A DNA stretch of 64,000 nt. Source: Labrys wisconsinensis. Lineage in GTDB: Bacteria; Pseudomonadota; Alphaproteobacteria; Rhizobiales; Labraceae. The position numbers and the translations under genes were made by a program. Position 1 is the first letter of the stretch; every line of letters begins with the position of its first letter. Shown piece after piece: positions 55,798-64,000 of this stretch. The notes beneath the pieces were generated by a model that did not search any database, was not told the DNA's origin, and worked only from the letters and a program-made list of their open reading frames with translations. The DNA is taken from positions 496,001 to 560,000 of the forward strand of contig NZ_JAUSVX010000002.1 in assembly GCF_030814995.1 (NCBI RefSeq), written 5' to 3'.

Positions 55798-57204
55798 CTA
55801 TTCGGCGGCCCAGCGCGTCGCGCCGGGCCGCCGGTGAGCCGCGGCGGGATGGTGGCCGGGCAGGCGTGCCTGCCCCGGCCCCCGGAGCTTTTCGCGCAGC
55901 GTCCCGGGCTCATAGTCGCGCTTGTAGATGCCGCGGCGCTGCAGCTCCGGCACCACGAGGTCGACGAAATCGACGAAGCTCTCGGGCGTGACGACATAGC
56001 TCAGGTTGAAGCCGTCGACATCGGTGGCGTCGATCCAGTCCTGGAAGGCATCGGCGATCCCGGCAGGATCGCCGACGAACAAGGGCAGGCCGCCGCCGAT
56101 GCCGGTGGCCAGCGCCAGGTCCCGGACCGTCCAGGTCCTGACCGCGTTCGGGCCGGCAATCTCCTCGACGGCGGAATGGATGGCGTCGTTGCGCTCGTGG
56201 CGGATCGGCTCGTCCGGCCCGTAGCGGGAGAGGTCGATGCCGGTCCAGCCCGACAGGAGCGCCAGGGCGCCCTCCTCGCTGACATAGGACCGGTACTCCG
56301 CGAGCTTGGCCTGCGCTTCCGCTTCACTGCGGCCGGGCACCACGGTGGCGCGGCAGAACACCAGGATCTCGCTGGGATCGCGGCCATGGCGGGCGGCGCG
56401 GGCGCGCAGATCGGCGACGGTCGCGGCCATCGCCGTCTTGGAGTGCCCGCCGATGAACACGCATTCGGCGTGGCGGGCGGCGAAGTCGCGGCCCTTGGGC
56501 GAGGCGCCGGCCTGGTAGAGCAGCGGCGTGCGCTGCGGCGAGGGCTCGCTGAGGTGGAGCGCATCGACGCGGTAGTGCTCGCCCTCGTGGCGGACGCGGT
56601 GCACCTTGTCCGGATGGGCGAAGATGCCGGCCTCCCGGTCGATGACGACGGCGTCGTCCTCCCAGCTGCCTTCCCACAGCTTGTAGACCACGGCCATGTA
56701 TTCCTCGGCGATGTCGTAGCGCCGGTCGTGCCCGGTCTGGCGTGCCTGCCCCAGGCCCTTGGCGGCGCTGTCGAGATAGCCGGTGACGATGTTCCAGCCG
56801 ATGCGCCCCTTGGTGAGGTGGTCGAGGGTGGAGATCCGGCGGGCGAAGGTGTAGGGCGGCTCGTAGGACAGCGTGCAGGTGACGCCGAAGCCGAGATGCT
56901 CGGTGACGGCGGCCATGGCCGGCACCAGCAGGAGCGGATCGTTGAGCGGCACCTGCGCGCCGTTGCGGATCGCCGCATCGGGATTGCCGGCGAAGACGTC
57001 GTAGACGCCGAGCACGTCGGCCAGGAACAGGCCGTCGAACCGGCCGCGCTCCAGGGTGCGCGCCAGGAAGGTCCAGTAGTCGAGGTCCTTGTAGCTGGTC
57101 GAGCGGTCGCGCGGGTGCCGCCACAGGCCCGGCGAGAGATGGCCGGCGCAGTTCATGTCGAAGGCGTTGAGGCGGATCTGCTTGGTCATGCTGGGGTTGG
57201 TCAT
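55798..57204 (-). CDS. LLM-class flavin-dependent monooxygenase (NtaA/SnaA/DszA family)
   Basis: 468-residue FMN/reduced-flavin monooxygenase. Family segments: AGHLSPGLWRHPRDRSTSYK near the N-terminus, FDGLFLADVLGVYD, TLDHLTKGRIGWNIVTGYLD, QAGASPKGRDFAARHAE and a C-terminal GFNLSYVVTPESF. The subfamily includes nitrilotriacetate monooxygenase, dibenzothiophene-sulfone monooxygenase and related desulfurising enzymes. A Ssu/Tau-like transporter and a DszC/SfnB-like enzyme lie nearby, so sulfur release from organosulfur compounds is the likely use. A reductase for FMNH2 is not present in the window. Confidence 0.88.
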   Translation of the reverse strand: MTNPSMTKQIRLNAFDMNCAGHLSPGLWRHPRDRSTSYKDLDYWTFLARTLERGRFDGLFLADVLGVYDVFAGNPDAAIRNGAQVPLNDPLLLVPAMAAVTEHLGFGVTCTLSYEPPYTFARRISTLDHLTKGRIGWNIVTGYLDSAAKGLGQARQTGHDRRYDIAEEYMAVVYKLWEGSWEDDAVVIDREAGIFAHPDKVHRVRHEGEHYRVDALHLSEPSPQRTPLLYQAGASPKGRDFAARHAECVFIGGHSKTAMAATVADLRARAARHGRDPSEILVFCRATVVPGRSEAEAQAKLAEYRSYVSEEGALALLSGWTGIDLSRYGPDEPIRHERNDAIHSAVEEIAGPNAVRTWTVRDLALATGIGGGLPLFVGDPAGIADAFQDWIDATDVDGFNLSYVVTPESFVDFVDLVVPELQRRGIYKRDYEPGTLREKLRGPGQARLPGHHPAAAHRRPGATRWAAE

Positions 57205-57221
57205 GCAAGGGGCCTGGGCGC

Positions 57222-58073
57222 TCAGGGTGCCGGCTTGACGAATTTCAGGATGAAGCGGTCGCTCTCGCCGATCGCCGCGTATTTCGCCCGGTCCTGATCG
57301 CCGAGGCGGAAGGTCGGCGGCAGGGCCCAGACGCCGGCCGGATAGTCCTTGGTATCCTTGGGATTGGCGTTCACCTCGGAGCTGCCGACGAAGCGGAAGC
57401 CGGCGGCCTCGGCGAAGCCGATCGCCACGTCCTGGCGGACATAGCCGGACTTGGCCAGCGGATCCTGCGGCTCTCCGGGCTTGCCGCGATGCTCCTCGAC
57501 CCCGAGGATGCCGCCCGGCTTCAGGGCCTTGTAGAACGCCCCGAACGCGCCCTGCGTCTCGCCGGCGGCCATCCAGTTGTGAATGTTGCGAAAGGTCAGG
57601 ACGAAATCGGCGCTGCCCGGCGGGGCGATGTCGTGCCGGTCCGCGGCGAACTCGCTGACGGCGACCTTGCCGTAGTCGGCGGGGTCGGCGGCGATCTTGG
57701 CCTTGAAGCCGGCATTGTCCTTCTGCACCTCGGCGGAGGGCGAGGCCGCCTCGCCGTTCGCGGCGGTGTAGCGGCCGTGCTCGCGCAGATAGGGCGCGAG
57801 GATCTCGGTCCAGTAGCCGCCGGCGCCCGGCAGGATCTCCACCACATCGCTGTCCGGCCGGACGCCGAAGAAGGTCAGGACCTCCAGCGGGTGGCGATAG
57901 GGATCACGGACCCGGTTCTTCTCGGAGCGCTGCGGCCCCGCGACCAGGCGCTGGAGCTGGTCGGCCGGCTCCTGCGCCGTCGCCGGCAGGGCGGCCGCGA
58001 CGGCGACCAGCAGGGCGAGGATGCGAAGCGGCGGCGAGAGCCTCGATCGGCGCATGGGCACGGCGATGATCAT
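57222..58073 (-). CDS. Exported class I SAM-dependent methyltransferase-like protein
   Basis: 283 residues with a clear signal peptide (LRILALLVAVAAALPATAQ). After a helical start (RNRVRDPYRHPLEVLTFF-like segment) comes a Rossmann-type methyltransferase fold: VVEILPGAGGYWTEILAPYL (motif I), ADFVLTFRNIHNWMA and LKPGGILGVEEHRGKPGE. SAM is not normally available outside the cytoplasm, so either the export signal is misread or the activity differs. Proteins of this kind are known in proteobacteria as predicted methyltransferases of unknown role. It is divergent from the SsuC-like permease. Confidence 0.82.
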   Translation of the reverse strand: MIIAVPMRRSRLSPPLRILALLVAVAAALPATAQEPADQLQRLVAGPQRSEKNRVRDPYRHPLEVLTFFGVRPDSDVVEILPGAGGYWTEILAPYLREHGRYTAANGEAASPSAEVQKDNAGFKAKIAADPADYGKVAVSEFAADRHDIAPPGSADFVLTFRNIHNWMAAGETQGAFGAFYKALKPGGILGVEEHRGKPGEPQDPLAKSGYVRQDVAIGFAEAAGFRFVGSSEVNANPKDTKDYPAGVWALPPTFRLGDQDRAKYAAIGESDRFILKFVKPAP

Positions 58074-58167
58074 GACGGCGTTCCTTCCTGGCTCCGCGCG
58101 GCGATCGCCGCCCGCGGACCACGGCTCCGATCATGCGCCGCGTTCGACCGTTCAACGAGTGCCACCT

Positions 58168-58196
58168 ATATTGTATATAAATTCCATAGACAATAT
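58168..58196. promoter_or_regulatory. AT-rich inverted repeat between MTase-like and SsuC-like genes
   Basis: ATATTGT (58168-58174) and ACAATAT (58190-58196) flank a spacer that holds TATATAAATTC (58174-58184). The same 11-base word occurs in reverse at 62473-62483 between the SfnB-like gene and its divergent neighbour. Both sit in divergent promoter regions of the sulfur-related cluster, so a common regulator or promoter element is inferred. Confidence 0.6.
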
Positions 58197-58262
58197 CAAA
58201 CTATAAACCTATCGTCCGGCTTCGGCAGCGGCAGCATCTGGGCTGCGTCGAAGGAGTGGGCG

Positions 58263-59105
58263 ATGACGATCCAGACGGCGGACCGGCTTGACGAGGCTGA
58301 TCTCGGGCACGGAGCGGCCCGCCCGCTGCGCCAGGCGGTCTGGCAGGGCATCGAGCCGGTGGTCAAGAATTCCGTCGCCATCGTCCTGTTCCTGCTGCTT
58401 TGGGAGATCGCGCCACGGCTCGGCCTGATCAACCGCACCTTCCTGCCGCCCTTCTCCGAGATCATCGCTAGGGGCGTGGACTACGCTCTCGCCGGCAAGC
58501 TCCTGCCGCAGATCCTGGTCAGCGTCGGGCGCGCGGCCGGCGGGTTCGGGCTGGGCGTCGTCACGGCCGTGCCGCTCGGCATCCTGCTCGGCTGGTACAA
58601 GCCGCTCGAGGCCTATCTCAACCCGCTGCTGCAGCTGCTGCGCCAGACCAATCCGGTGTCGCTGTTCCCGGCCTTCATCCTGTTCTTCGGCATCGGCTAC
58701 GCCACCAACATTGCCATCATCTACTGGGTCGTGGTCTGGCCGATCCTGCTCGGCACGGTGAACGGGGTGCGCCATGTCGATCCGGCCCTGGTCAAATATG
58801 CCCGCTCGGTCGGCCTGCCGAGCCGCAAGCTGTTCACCAAGGTGATCCTGCCCGCCTCGGTGCCCTCGATCATCACCGGCATGCGCCTGGCCGCGACCTA
58901 TTCCTTCCTGATGCTGGTGGTGTCGGAGATGGTCGGGGCGAGCAGCGGCCTCGGCTACCTCATCGTCAACGCCCAGTACCTGATGAGCATCCACCTGCTC
59001 TATGTCGGCGTCATCGTCCTCGCCCTGCTCGGCATCGCCAGCAACTGGGCCCTGGTCGGGCTGGAGCGGCGCCTGACCGGCTGGAAGCAGGACATCCAGT
59101 CCTGA
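58263..59105 (+). CDS. ABC transporter permease, SsuC/TauC type
   Basis: Inner-membrane permease of a sulfonate/nitrate/taurine-type importer, 280 residues from the ATG at 58263 (AAGGAG 6 bases upstream). The SsuC/TauC pattern includes LPPFSEIIARG, RAAGGFGLGVVTAVPLGILL, the EAA-like loop KYARSVGLPSRKLFTKVILP, and a last helix LLYVGVIVLALLGIASNWAL. The following two genes encode the binding protein and ATPase. Gene order permease-SBP-ATPase is less common than SBP first. Ligand not fixed; the neighbouring monooxygenases favour a sulfonate, sulfone or similar organosulfur compound. Confidence 0.92.
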   Translation: MTIQTADRLDEADLGHGAARPLRQAVWQGIEPVVKNSVAIVLFLLLWEIAPRLGLINRTFLPPFSEIIARGVDYALAGKLLPQILVSVGRAAGGFGLGVVTAVPLGILLGWYKPLEAYLNPLLQLLRQTNPVSLFPAFILFFGIGYATNIAIIYWVVVWPILLGTVNGVRHVDPALVKYARSVGLPSRKLFTKVILPASVPSIITGMRLAATYSFLMLVVSEMVGASSGLGYLIVNAQYLMSIHLLYVGVIVLALLGIASNWALVGLERRLTGWKQDIQS

Positions 59106-59171
59106 CCCCGTTCATCGGCCCGGCGGCCGGCGGCCGCGGCCCCTCCAACTGCACCATCGATGGAGACAGAC

Positions 59172-60236
59172 GTGACCCTGCCCCTGCTGCGCCGTGCCCT
59201 CGGACGCGCCACCCGTATCGCCGCGCTCGCCCTTGCGGCGGCGGCCCTCGCACCGGCCGTGCCGCGTCCGGCTGCGGCGGACGAGCTGAAGCCGGTCAAG
59301 ATCTTCTTCCCGCCGCTGAACCAGGGCTGGACCGCCGGCTACGAGCTGATCGAGGTGGCGGACGCCCGGGGCTTCTTCGCCAAATACGGCATCAAGGCCG
59401 AGCTCACCGTGGTGCCCTGGGACCAGTATACCGTGGCCCTCGACAGCGGCGCGCTCGACCTCGCCCCCTTCTCCGACTACGCCTATTTCATCAACGTCTA
59501 CGACAAGGGCCTGAAGGCCAAGGAGGTCGTCTCCTCCACCCTGCCCTTCAACCCCGCCAATGCCGGCGACGGCCTGATCGTCCTCGCCGACGGTCCGATC
59601 AAGACGCCGCAGGACCTCAAGGGCAAGCGCATCGGCACGCAATGGCCGAGCTTTTCCGGCGTCTGGTTCGCCATCGACTGGCTGACCAAGCACGGCGTCA
59701 CCAAGGATGACGTGACCATCGTGCCGGTGCCGCAGGCCCAGTACGAGCAGGTGCTGCAGCAGGGCGGGATCGACGCGATCATCGCCTACTCCCCGCTCGA
59801 CATCCAGCTGCGCCGCAAGGGCGGCTATCGCCAGCTGTTCTCCTCCGCCGACATTGCCGGGCGCTTCATCACCCGCGGCGGCACCATGGCCTCCGACAAG
59901 TTCATCGCCGAGCATCCCGACCTGGTGAAGGGCTATGTCTCGGCCATCGCCGACGCCGCCGACTGGGCCAACGCCCATCCCGCCGAGGTGATCAAGCTCG
60001 GCGTCGACCGCGGCCGGCTCGATCCGCAATATCTGCCCGACCTCTACAACAAGGAGGGCAAGGAGGATTACAGCCATCTGCGCTGGGCGGTGCACGGCCT
60101 CAACGTCGAGGAGGATCTCGCCTTCTGGTTGAAGCTGGTGGAGGACGCCGACATCGTGCCGAAGGGCAAGCACAAGCCGTCCGACTTCTACACCAACGCC
60201 TTCAACCCCTATGCGGCGCAGGCTGCGGCGAACTGA
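59172..60236 (+). CDS. ABC transporter substrate-binding protein, SsuA/TauA (NMT1-like)
   Basis: 354 residues from a GTG at 59172 with GGAG 6 bases upstream; the ATG at 59160 would add four residues and has no ribosome site. Signal peptide IAALALAAAALAPAVPRPAA. The mature part reads ELKPVKIFFPPLNQGWTAGY, then VALDSGALDLAPFSDYAYFI, LKGKRIGTQWPSFSGVWFAI and GFSV-type helix regions, typical of the NMT1/THI5-like binding proteins used for sulfonates, nitrate and thiamine precursors. Between its permease and ATPase. Confidence 0.91.
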   Translation: MTLPLLRRALGRATRIAALALAAAALAPAVPRPAAADELKPVKIFFPPLNQGWTAGYELIEVADARGFFAKYGIKAELTVVPWDQYTVALDSGALDLAPFSDYAYFINVYDKGLKAKEVVSSTLPFNPANAGDGLIVLADGPIKTPQDLKGKRIGTQWPSFSGVWFAIDWLTKHGVTKDDVTIVPVPQAQYEQVLQQGGIDAIIAYSPLDIQLRRKGGYRQLFSSADIAGRFITRGGTMASDKFIAEHPDLVKGYVSAIADAADWANAHPAEVIKLGVDRGRLDPQYLPDLYNKEGKEDYSHLRWAVHGLNVEEDLAFWLKLVEDADIVPKGKHKPSDFYTNAFNPYAAQAAAN

Positions 60237-60281
60237 ACCCCTGCGCGCCGCGCGCGCCCATCGCGTTCAACGGGAGCCGCC

Positions 60282-61130
60282 ATGAGCAGCGTCATTCAGA
60301 TCCAGAATGTCGGCAAGACCTTCGCCCTGCGCGCCGCCGGGCGTCGGGGCGCGCCCGAGCGCTTCACGGCCCTGGAGGCGATCAACCTGGAGATCGCAGC
60401 CGGCGAGTTCTTCGTCCTCGTCGGGCCGAGCGGCTGCGGCAAGTCGACTCTGCTCGACCTCATCGGCGGGCTGACCCGTCCCAGCAGCGGCCGCATCCTG
60501 ATCGACGGCAAGCCGGTGACCGGACCGGCCCTCGACCGCGGCATGGTGTTCCAGCAATACGCCCTGTTCCCCTGGCGGACCGCCCTCGAGAACGTCGCGT
60601 TCGGGCTGGAGGCCAAGGGCGTCGCCCGGCGCGAGCGCGTGGAGAAGGCACGGCACTTCCTCGACATGGTCGGCCTTTCCGGCTTCGGCGAGCGCTATCC
60701 CCACGAGCTCTCCGGCGGCATGCGCCAGCGGGTGGCGATCGCCCGGAGCCTGGCCTATGACCCCGATATCCTCCTGATGGACGAGCCCTTCGCCGCGCTC
60801 GACGCCCAGACCCGCGAGATCCTGCAGGGCGAGCTCCTGCGCATCTGGGAGGCTTCGGGCAAGACCATCGTGTTCATCACCCACGGCATCGACGAGGCGG
60901 TGTATCTCGGCCAGCGCGTGGCGGTGATGACCTCGCGGCCGGGACGCATCAAGCAGGTGCTCGACATCCCGCTCGAACGCCGCTCGCGCGAGGACGACCT
61001 GCGTGCCGCGCCGGACTTCGCCCGGCTGCGGCACGAGGTCTGGACGCTGCTGCGCAGCGAGTTTCAGAAGGCGGAAAGCCTGGAGCGGGCGGAGCTCTCG
61101 GCGAGCCCCGGCGCCAGGGTGGCGGGATGA
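60282..61130 (+). CDS. ABC transporter ATP-binding protein, SsuB/TauB type
   Basis: ATPase of the Ssu/Tau-like importer, 282 residues. Walker A GPSGCGKSTLLDLIGG, Q-loop VFQQYALFPWRTALENV, signature LSGGMRQRVAIARSL, Walker B ILLMDEPFAALDAQTRE, H-loop VFITHGIDEAVYLGQRVAVM. The VFITHGIDEAVYL segment and the FPWRTALENV element are typical of the nitrate/sulfonate/taurine group. It closes the transporter operon; the next gene is on the other strand. Confidence 0.94.
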   Translation: MSSVIQIQNVGKTFALRAAGRRGAPERFTALEAINLEIAAGEFFVLVGPSGCGKSTLLDLIGGLTRPSSGRILIDGKPVTGPALDRGMVFQQYALFPWRTALENVAFGLEAKGVARRERVEKARHFLDMVGLSGFGERYPHELSGGMRQRVAIARSLAYDPDILLMDEPFAALDAQTREILQGELLRIWEASGKTIVFITHGIDEAVYLGQRVAVMTSRPGRIKQVLDIPLERRSREDDLRAAPDFARLRHEVWTLLRSEFQKAESLERAELSASPGARVAG

Positions 61131-61161
61131 GGCGCCGTTCCGGCGCGCCGGGGCATCGGCA

Positions 61162-62385
61162 TCAGGGCTGGCCGATGCGCCACTGATAGGGCGGCGGCGT
61201 GCCGTTGACGGCGAAGTCGCCGACGATGCGGTCCTTGTAGATGCGCGGATTGTGCGAGGCGAGCGTGCGTGCGTTGCGCCAGTGCCGGTCGAAGCTGGTG
61301 CTGCGCCTCGTGGCGGAGGCGCCGAGCGCGTCGAACAGCAGGGTGACGGCGTCCAGGATCAGGTTCGAGACCACGGTCTGGGCCTGCGCCGTCTCCAGCT
61401 CGGCGATGGCGTTGGCCGCCTCCTCCACCGCGGCATCGCCGGCGAAACGCGCGTCGAAGGCCCGCTGCAGCGCCTGCGCCGTCTTCAGCACGATGGCGCC
61501 GGCACCATAGGCGGCGCCCCGCACCCGTCCGACGATCTGCAGCACCTGGGCGTCCTGGCTGGAGCGCGGACCGGCGGCGTGGGTATAGGTGCGCCGCCGC
61601 TCCGCCACCGCCTTGGCGACGTCGTTCGACGCGGCGCGGCCGATGCCGGCGAGCGTGGCGAGGTGCACGAGCTGATAGAAGGCCGCCGAATATTTGAACC
61701 GGTCCTCGTCGGCGATGACGTCGCCCTCCTCCACCGGCACGTCGGTGAAGGTCGAGGTGCCGCTCGCGGTCAGGATCTGGCCGAACCCGTCCCAGTCGTC
61801 GACCACCTCGACCCCCGGGGCCCGGCGGGAGACCACGGCTGTCAGGGACGCGCCGTCCTCGCCGCTCGCGCCGATGTCGATCCAATCGGCAAAGAGCGAG
61901 CCGGTGGTGTAGAACTTCGCGCCGTTGACCACCAGGCCGTGCCCGTTTCGCGTCACCTTGGTGGAGAAGGCCGCCTGCTTGGCATCGCCGATCTCTGACC
62001 AGGCGTTGCCGGCGATCTCGCCGCCGGCGAGGCGCGGGAACCAGCGCTGGCGCCGCTCGGCCGAGCGGGCGTTGACCACGTCCTCGGCGAAGCCGAAATG
62101 GGCACGCAGGGCCTGCGTGACGTTGGAATCGGCCGCCGACAATTCGATCAGGAGGTTGAACAGCTCCGGCAGGCTGGCGCCGTCGCCGCCGTGCTCGCGC
62201 GGGACGCGCACGGCGCCGAAGCGGGCGTCCTTCAGCCACTGGATCGGCTCGTGCGGCAGGGTGCGATCGAGCTCGCGTGCGACCGCGCCCTCGCCGATGC
62301 GCTGGAAGATCGGACGAAACCGCGCCGCCAGGCCTTCATAGGTCTCGCTCGGGCCCGAGCCCCAGCCCAATTCGATCTGAGTCAT
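61162..62385 (-). CDS. Acyl-CoA dehydrogenase-family monooxygenase (DszC/SfnB-like)
   Basis: 407-residue flavoprotein with the acyl-CoA dehydrogenase fold. Conserved: VPREHGGDGASLPELFNLLI, RFGFAEDVV-like substrate segment, GEIAGNAWSEIGDAKQAAFS, TRNGHGLVVNGAKFYTTGS, GIGRAASNDVAKAV and the C-terminal SFDRHWRNARTLASHNP (His-Trp-Arg-Asn signature). The SxxxG and DRHWRNAR pattern marks the SfnB/DszC/thermophilic sulfoxidase group that oxidises reduced sulfur compounds using FMNH2, rather than beta-oxidation. AGGA 4 bases before ATG 62385. Confidence 0.87.
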   Translation of the reverse strand: MTQIELGWGSGPSETYEGLAARFRPIFQRIGEGAVARELDRTLPHEPIQWLKDARFGAVRVPREHGGDGASLPELFNLLIELSAADSNVTQALRAHFGFAEDVVNARSAERRQRWFPRLAGGEIAGNAWSEIGDAKQAAFSTKVTRNGHGLVVNGAKFYTTGSLFADWIDIGASGEDGASLTAVVSRRAPGVEVVDDWDGFGQILTASGTSTFTDVPVEEGDVIADEDRFKYSAAFYQLVHLATLAGIGRAASNDVAKAVAERRRTYTHAAGPRSSQDAQVLQIVGRVRGAAYGAGAIVLKTAQALQRAFDARFAGDAAVEEAANAIAELETAQAQTVVSNLILDAVTLLFDALGASATRRSTSFDRHWRNARTLASHNPRIYKDRIVGDFAVNGTPPPYQWRIGQP

Positions 62386-62453
62386 GTGTCCTGCCGGCTT
62401 GCTGGTTCAGCTACTCCTCCCGTGCGGGAGCGATCCGCTTCATAGCGTGTCAA

Positions 62454-62489
62454 ATAATCTATTTACAAGGTAGAATTTATATAGATTAT
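62454..62489. promoter_or_regulatory. 9-bp perfect inverted repeat upstream of SfnB-like and SBP genes
   Basis: ATAATCTAT (62454-62462) and ATAGATTAT (62481-62489) are perfect inverted repeats separated by 18 bases, within a very AT-rich stretch between divergent genes starting at 62385 (minus) and 62519 (plus). The spacer contains GAATTTATATA (62473-62483, overlapping the right arm), the reverse of TATATAAATTC at 58174. It is a likely operator and promoter region. Confidence 0.65.
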
Positions 62490-62518
62490 GGCAGGCAATC
62501 GCCATCGAGGAGCCTGCC

Positions 62519-63535
62519 ATGGCCGCTTCCGATCTCGCCCCCACCTTCGGCCGCCGCGGTCTCATCAAGGCCGGCCTCGTCGCCGGCGCCGCCCTTGCGC
62601 TCGGCAAGGCCGGCCTGGTCTCGGCCGCCCGCGCCGCCGACGACGTGCCCTCCCTTGCCGGCAAGCGCATCGCCATCAGCGCCACCGGCACGGACCATTA
62701 CTGGGACCTCAAGGCCTATCAGGCCCAGATCGAGGAGGTGAAGCGCCTCGGCGGCGAGCCGATCGGGCTCGACGCCGGCCGCGACGACAAGAAGCTCGTC
62801 GCCCAGCTCCAGACCCTGATCGCCCAGCGCCCCGATGCGGTGATCCAGACACTGGGCACCCTCAGCGTCATCGACCCCTGGCTGAAGAAGATCAAGGATG
62901 CCGGCATCCCGGTGTTCACCGCCGACGTTCCCAGCACCAACAGCATCAACAACACCACCTCCGACAATTTCGGCATCGGCTCTAGCCTGGCGCTGCGACT
63001 GGTCGCCGACATCGGCGGCGAAGGCGACATCGTGGTGTTCAACGGCTTCTACGGCGTGCCCGTCTGCGCCATCCGCTATGACGAGCTCAGGCACGTCCTG
63101 AAATATTATCCGCGGGTGAAGATCGTCCAGCCGGAGCTGCGCGACGTCATTCCCAACACCGTGCAGGACGCCTTCGCCCAGGTGACCGCCGTGCTCGCCA
63201 AATATCCGGAGAAGGGCTCGATCAAGGCGATCTGGTCGGCCTGGGACGTGCCCCAGCTCGGCGCTACCCAGGCCCTGGTCGCCGCCGGCCGCACCGAGGT
63301 GCGCACCTATGGCGTCGACGGCAGCCCGGAGGTGCTGGACCTGGTCAAGGACCCGAAGTCGCCGGCCGCGGCGGTCGCGGCCCAGCAGCCGGCCCTGATC
63401 GGCAAGACCGCGGTGCAGACCGTGGCGCGCTATCTCGGCGGTCAGAAGACCCTGCCGCAGGAGACCTACATCGCCTCGATCCTCGCCACCAAGGACAATG
63501 CCGCCGAGGTCCAGAAGACCCTCGGCCAGGTGTGA
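62519..63535 (+). CDS. Sugar-type ABC transporter substrate-binding protein (periplasmic binding protein domain 4)
   Basis: 338-residue binding protein with a twin-arginine-like signal (GRRGLIKAGLVAGAALALGK). The mature domain fits the ribose/xylose-type type I periplasmic fold: KRIAISATGTDHYWDLKAYQ, EEVKRLGGEPIGLDAGRDDK, FTADVPSTNSINNTTSDNFG, IKAIWSAWDVPQLGATQALV, and YGVDGSPEVLDLVKDP. GAGGAG 7 bases upstream of ATG 62519. The following gene encodes the ATPase of the same importer type. Cargo unclear; related systems sit next to flavin monooxygenases in other genomes. Confidence 0.88.
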   Translation: MAASDLAPTFGRRGLIKAGLVAGAALALGKAGLVSAARAADDVPSLAGKRIAISATGTDHYWDLKAYQAQIEEVKRLGGEPIGLDAGRDDKKLVAQLQTLIAQRPDAVIQTLGTLSVIDPWLKKIKDAGIPVFTADVPSTNSINNTTSDNFGIGSSLALRLVADIGGEGDIVVFNGFYGVPVCAIRYDELRHVLKYYPRVKIVQPELRDVIPNTVQDAFAQVTAVLAKYPEKGSIKAIWSAWDVPQLGATQALVAAGRTEVRTYGVDGSPEVLDLVKDPKSPAAAVAAQQPALIGKTAVQTVARYLGGQKTLPQETYIASILATKDNAAEVQKTLGQV

Positions 63536-63590
63536 TCCTTTCGTCGGCCCGCCCCGTGCCGGCCGGTGCGGGGCCGTAGGGAACTCCTCG

Positions 63591-64000
<410 letters not shown>

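Noticed and set aside
57489-58262. Upstream extension of the SsuC-like permease frame
   Set aside because: Antisense to the methyltransferase-like gene; the ATG at 58263 has a good ribosome site and gives the normal N-terminus.

Overview
The window is GC-rich (GC at third codon positions is very high) and reads as a chromosomal segment of an alphaproteobacterium, most likely order Hyphomicrobiales (Rhizobiales). The grounds are the gene order dgt-argS-SPOR-nagZ-scpAB-tatABC-serS-surE-pcm-(LysM/M23)-yajC-secDF, the IalB-family proteins, a DUF1127 protein, the minus-strand run dacC-tmk-holB-metG-tatD-MBL, and a GTTC-N7-GTTC type LexA box in front of uvrA. I saw no rRNA, tRNA, CRISPR array, insertion sequence or prophage. 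No gap between genes exceeds about 300 bases.

Layout. 1-2244: the end of a Dpp/Nik-type ABC transporter operon (permease cut by the window edge, two ATPases). 2284-3379: a GNAT acetyltransferase and an OsmC protein, both minus. 3617-7316: a methionine importer (metQ-hairpin-metN-metI), a remnant of methionine gamma-lyase and a peptide deformylase. 7486-8812: a small membrane hydroxylase and a DUF1269 protein. 8866-22041: a long plus-strand housekeeping run covering dNTP hydrolysis, cell-wall recycling, chromosome segregation, Tat export, seryl-tRNA synthesis, nucleotidase and protein repair, and an NlpD-like lipoprotein. The argS slot in it holds a shortened ArgRS-like protein without the catalytic core. 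22153-27414: a minus-strand DUF815 ATPase, then yajC-secD-secF-Mth938-phytoene-synthase-like genes behind a leader with a terminator-like hairpin. 27439-33932 (minus): trmFO, a DUF1127 protein, SOS-controlled uvrA and a DUF2142 membrane protein. 34008-39781: arfB, a HAD phosphatase, an ArsR/SDR divergent pair with two palindromic operators, DUF3422 and a Na/Pi cotransporter-PhoU protein. 46064 down to 39851 (minus): dacC-like, tmk, holB, metG, tatD, MBL hydrolase. 46183-48769: UbiH-type hydroxylase, LpxL-type acyltransferase, HspQ. 48821-50296: two IalB-family paralogs in tandem. 50542-55766: an orphan oligopeptide-type binding protein translationally coupled to a divergent adenylate-forming enzyme, then a Tat-exported phosphoesterase. 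55798-64000: an accessory region that looks like organosulfur scavenging (DszA/NtaA-type and DszC/SfnB-type monooxygenases, a Ssu/Tau-type ABC importer) followed by the start of a sugar-type ABC importer.

The most unusual points are (i) a D,D-carboxypeptidase homolog in which all three active-site motifs carry alanine at the key residue, (ii) the core-less ArgRS at the canonical argS locus, (iii) the leader hairpin abutting the yajC ribosome binding site, (iv) a shared AT-rich element with inverted repeats in two divergent promoters of the sulfur region, and (v) the multiply deleted methionine gamma-lyase between the methionine importer and a deformylase.
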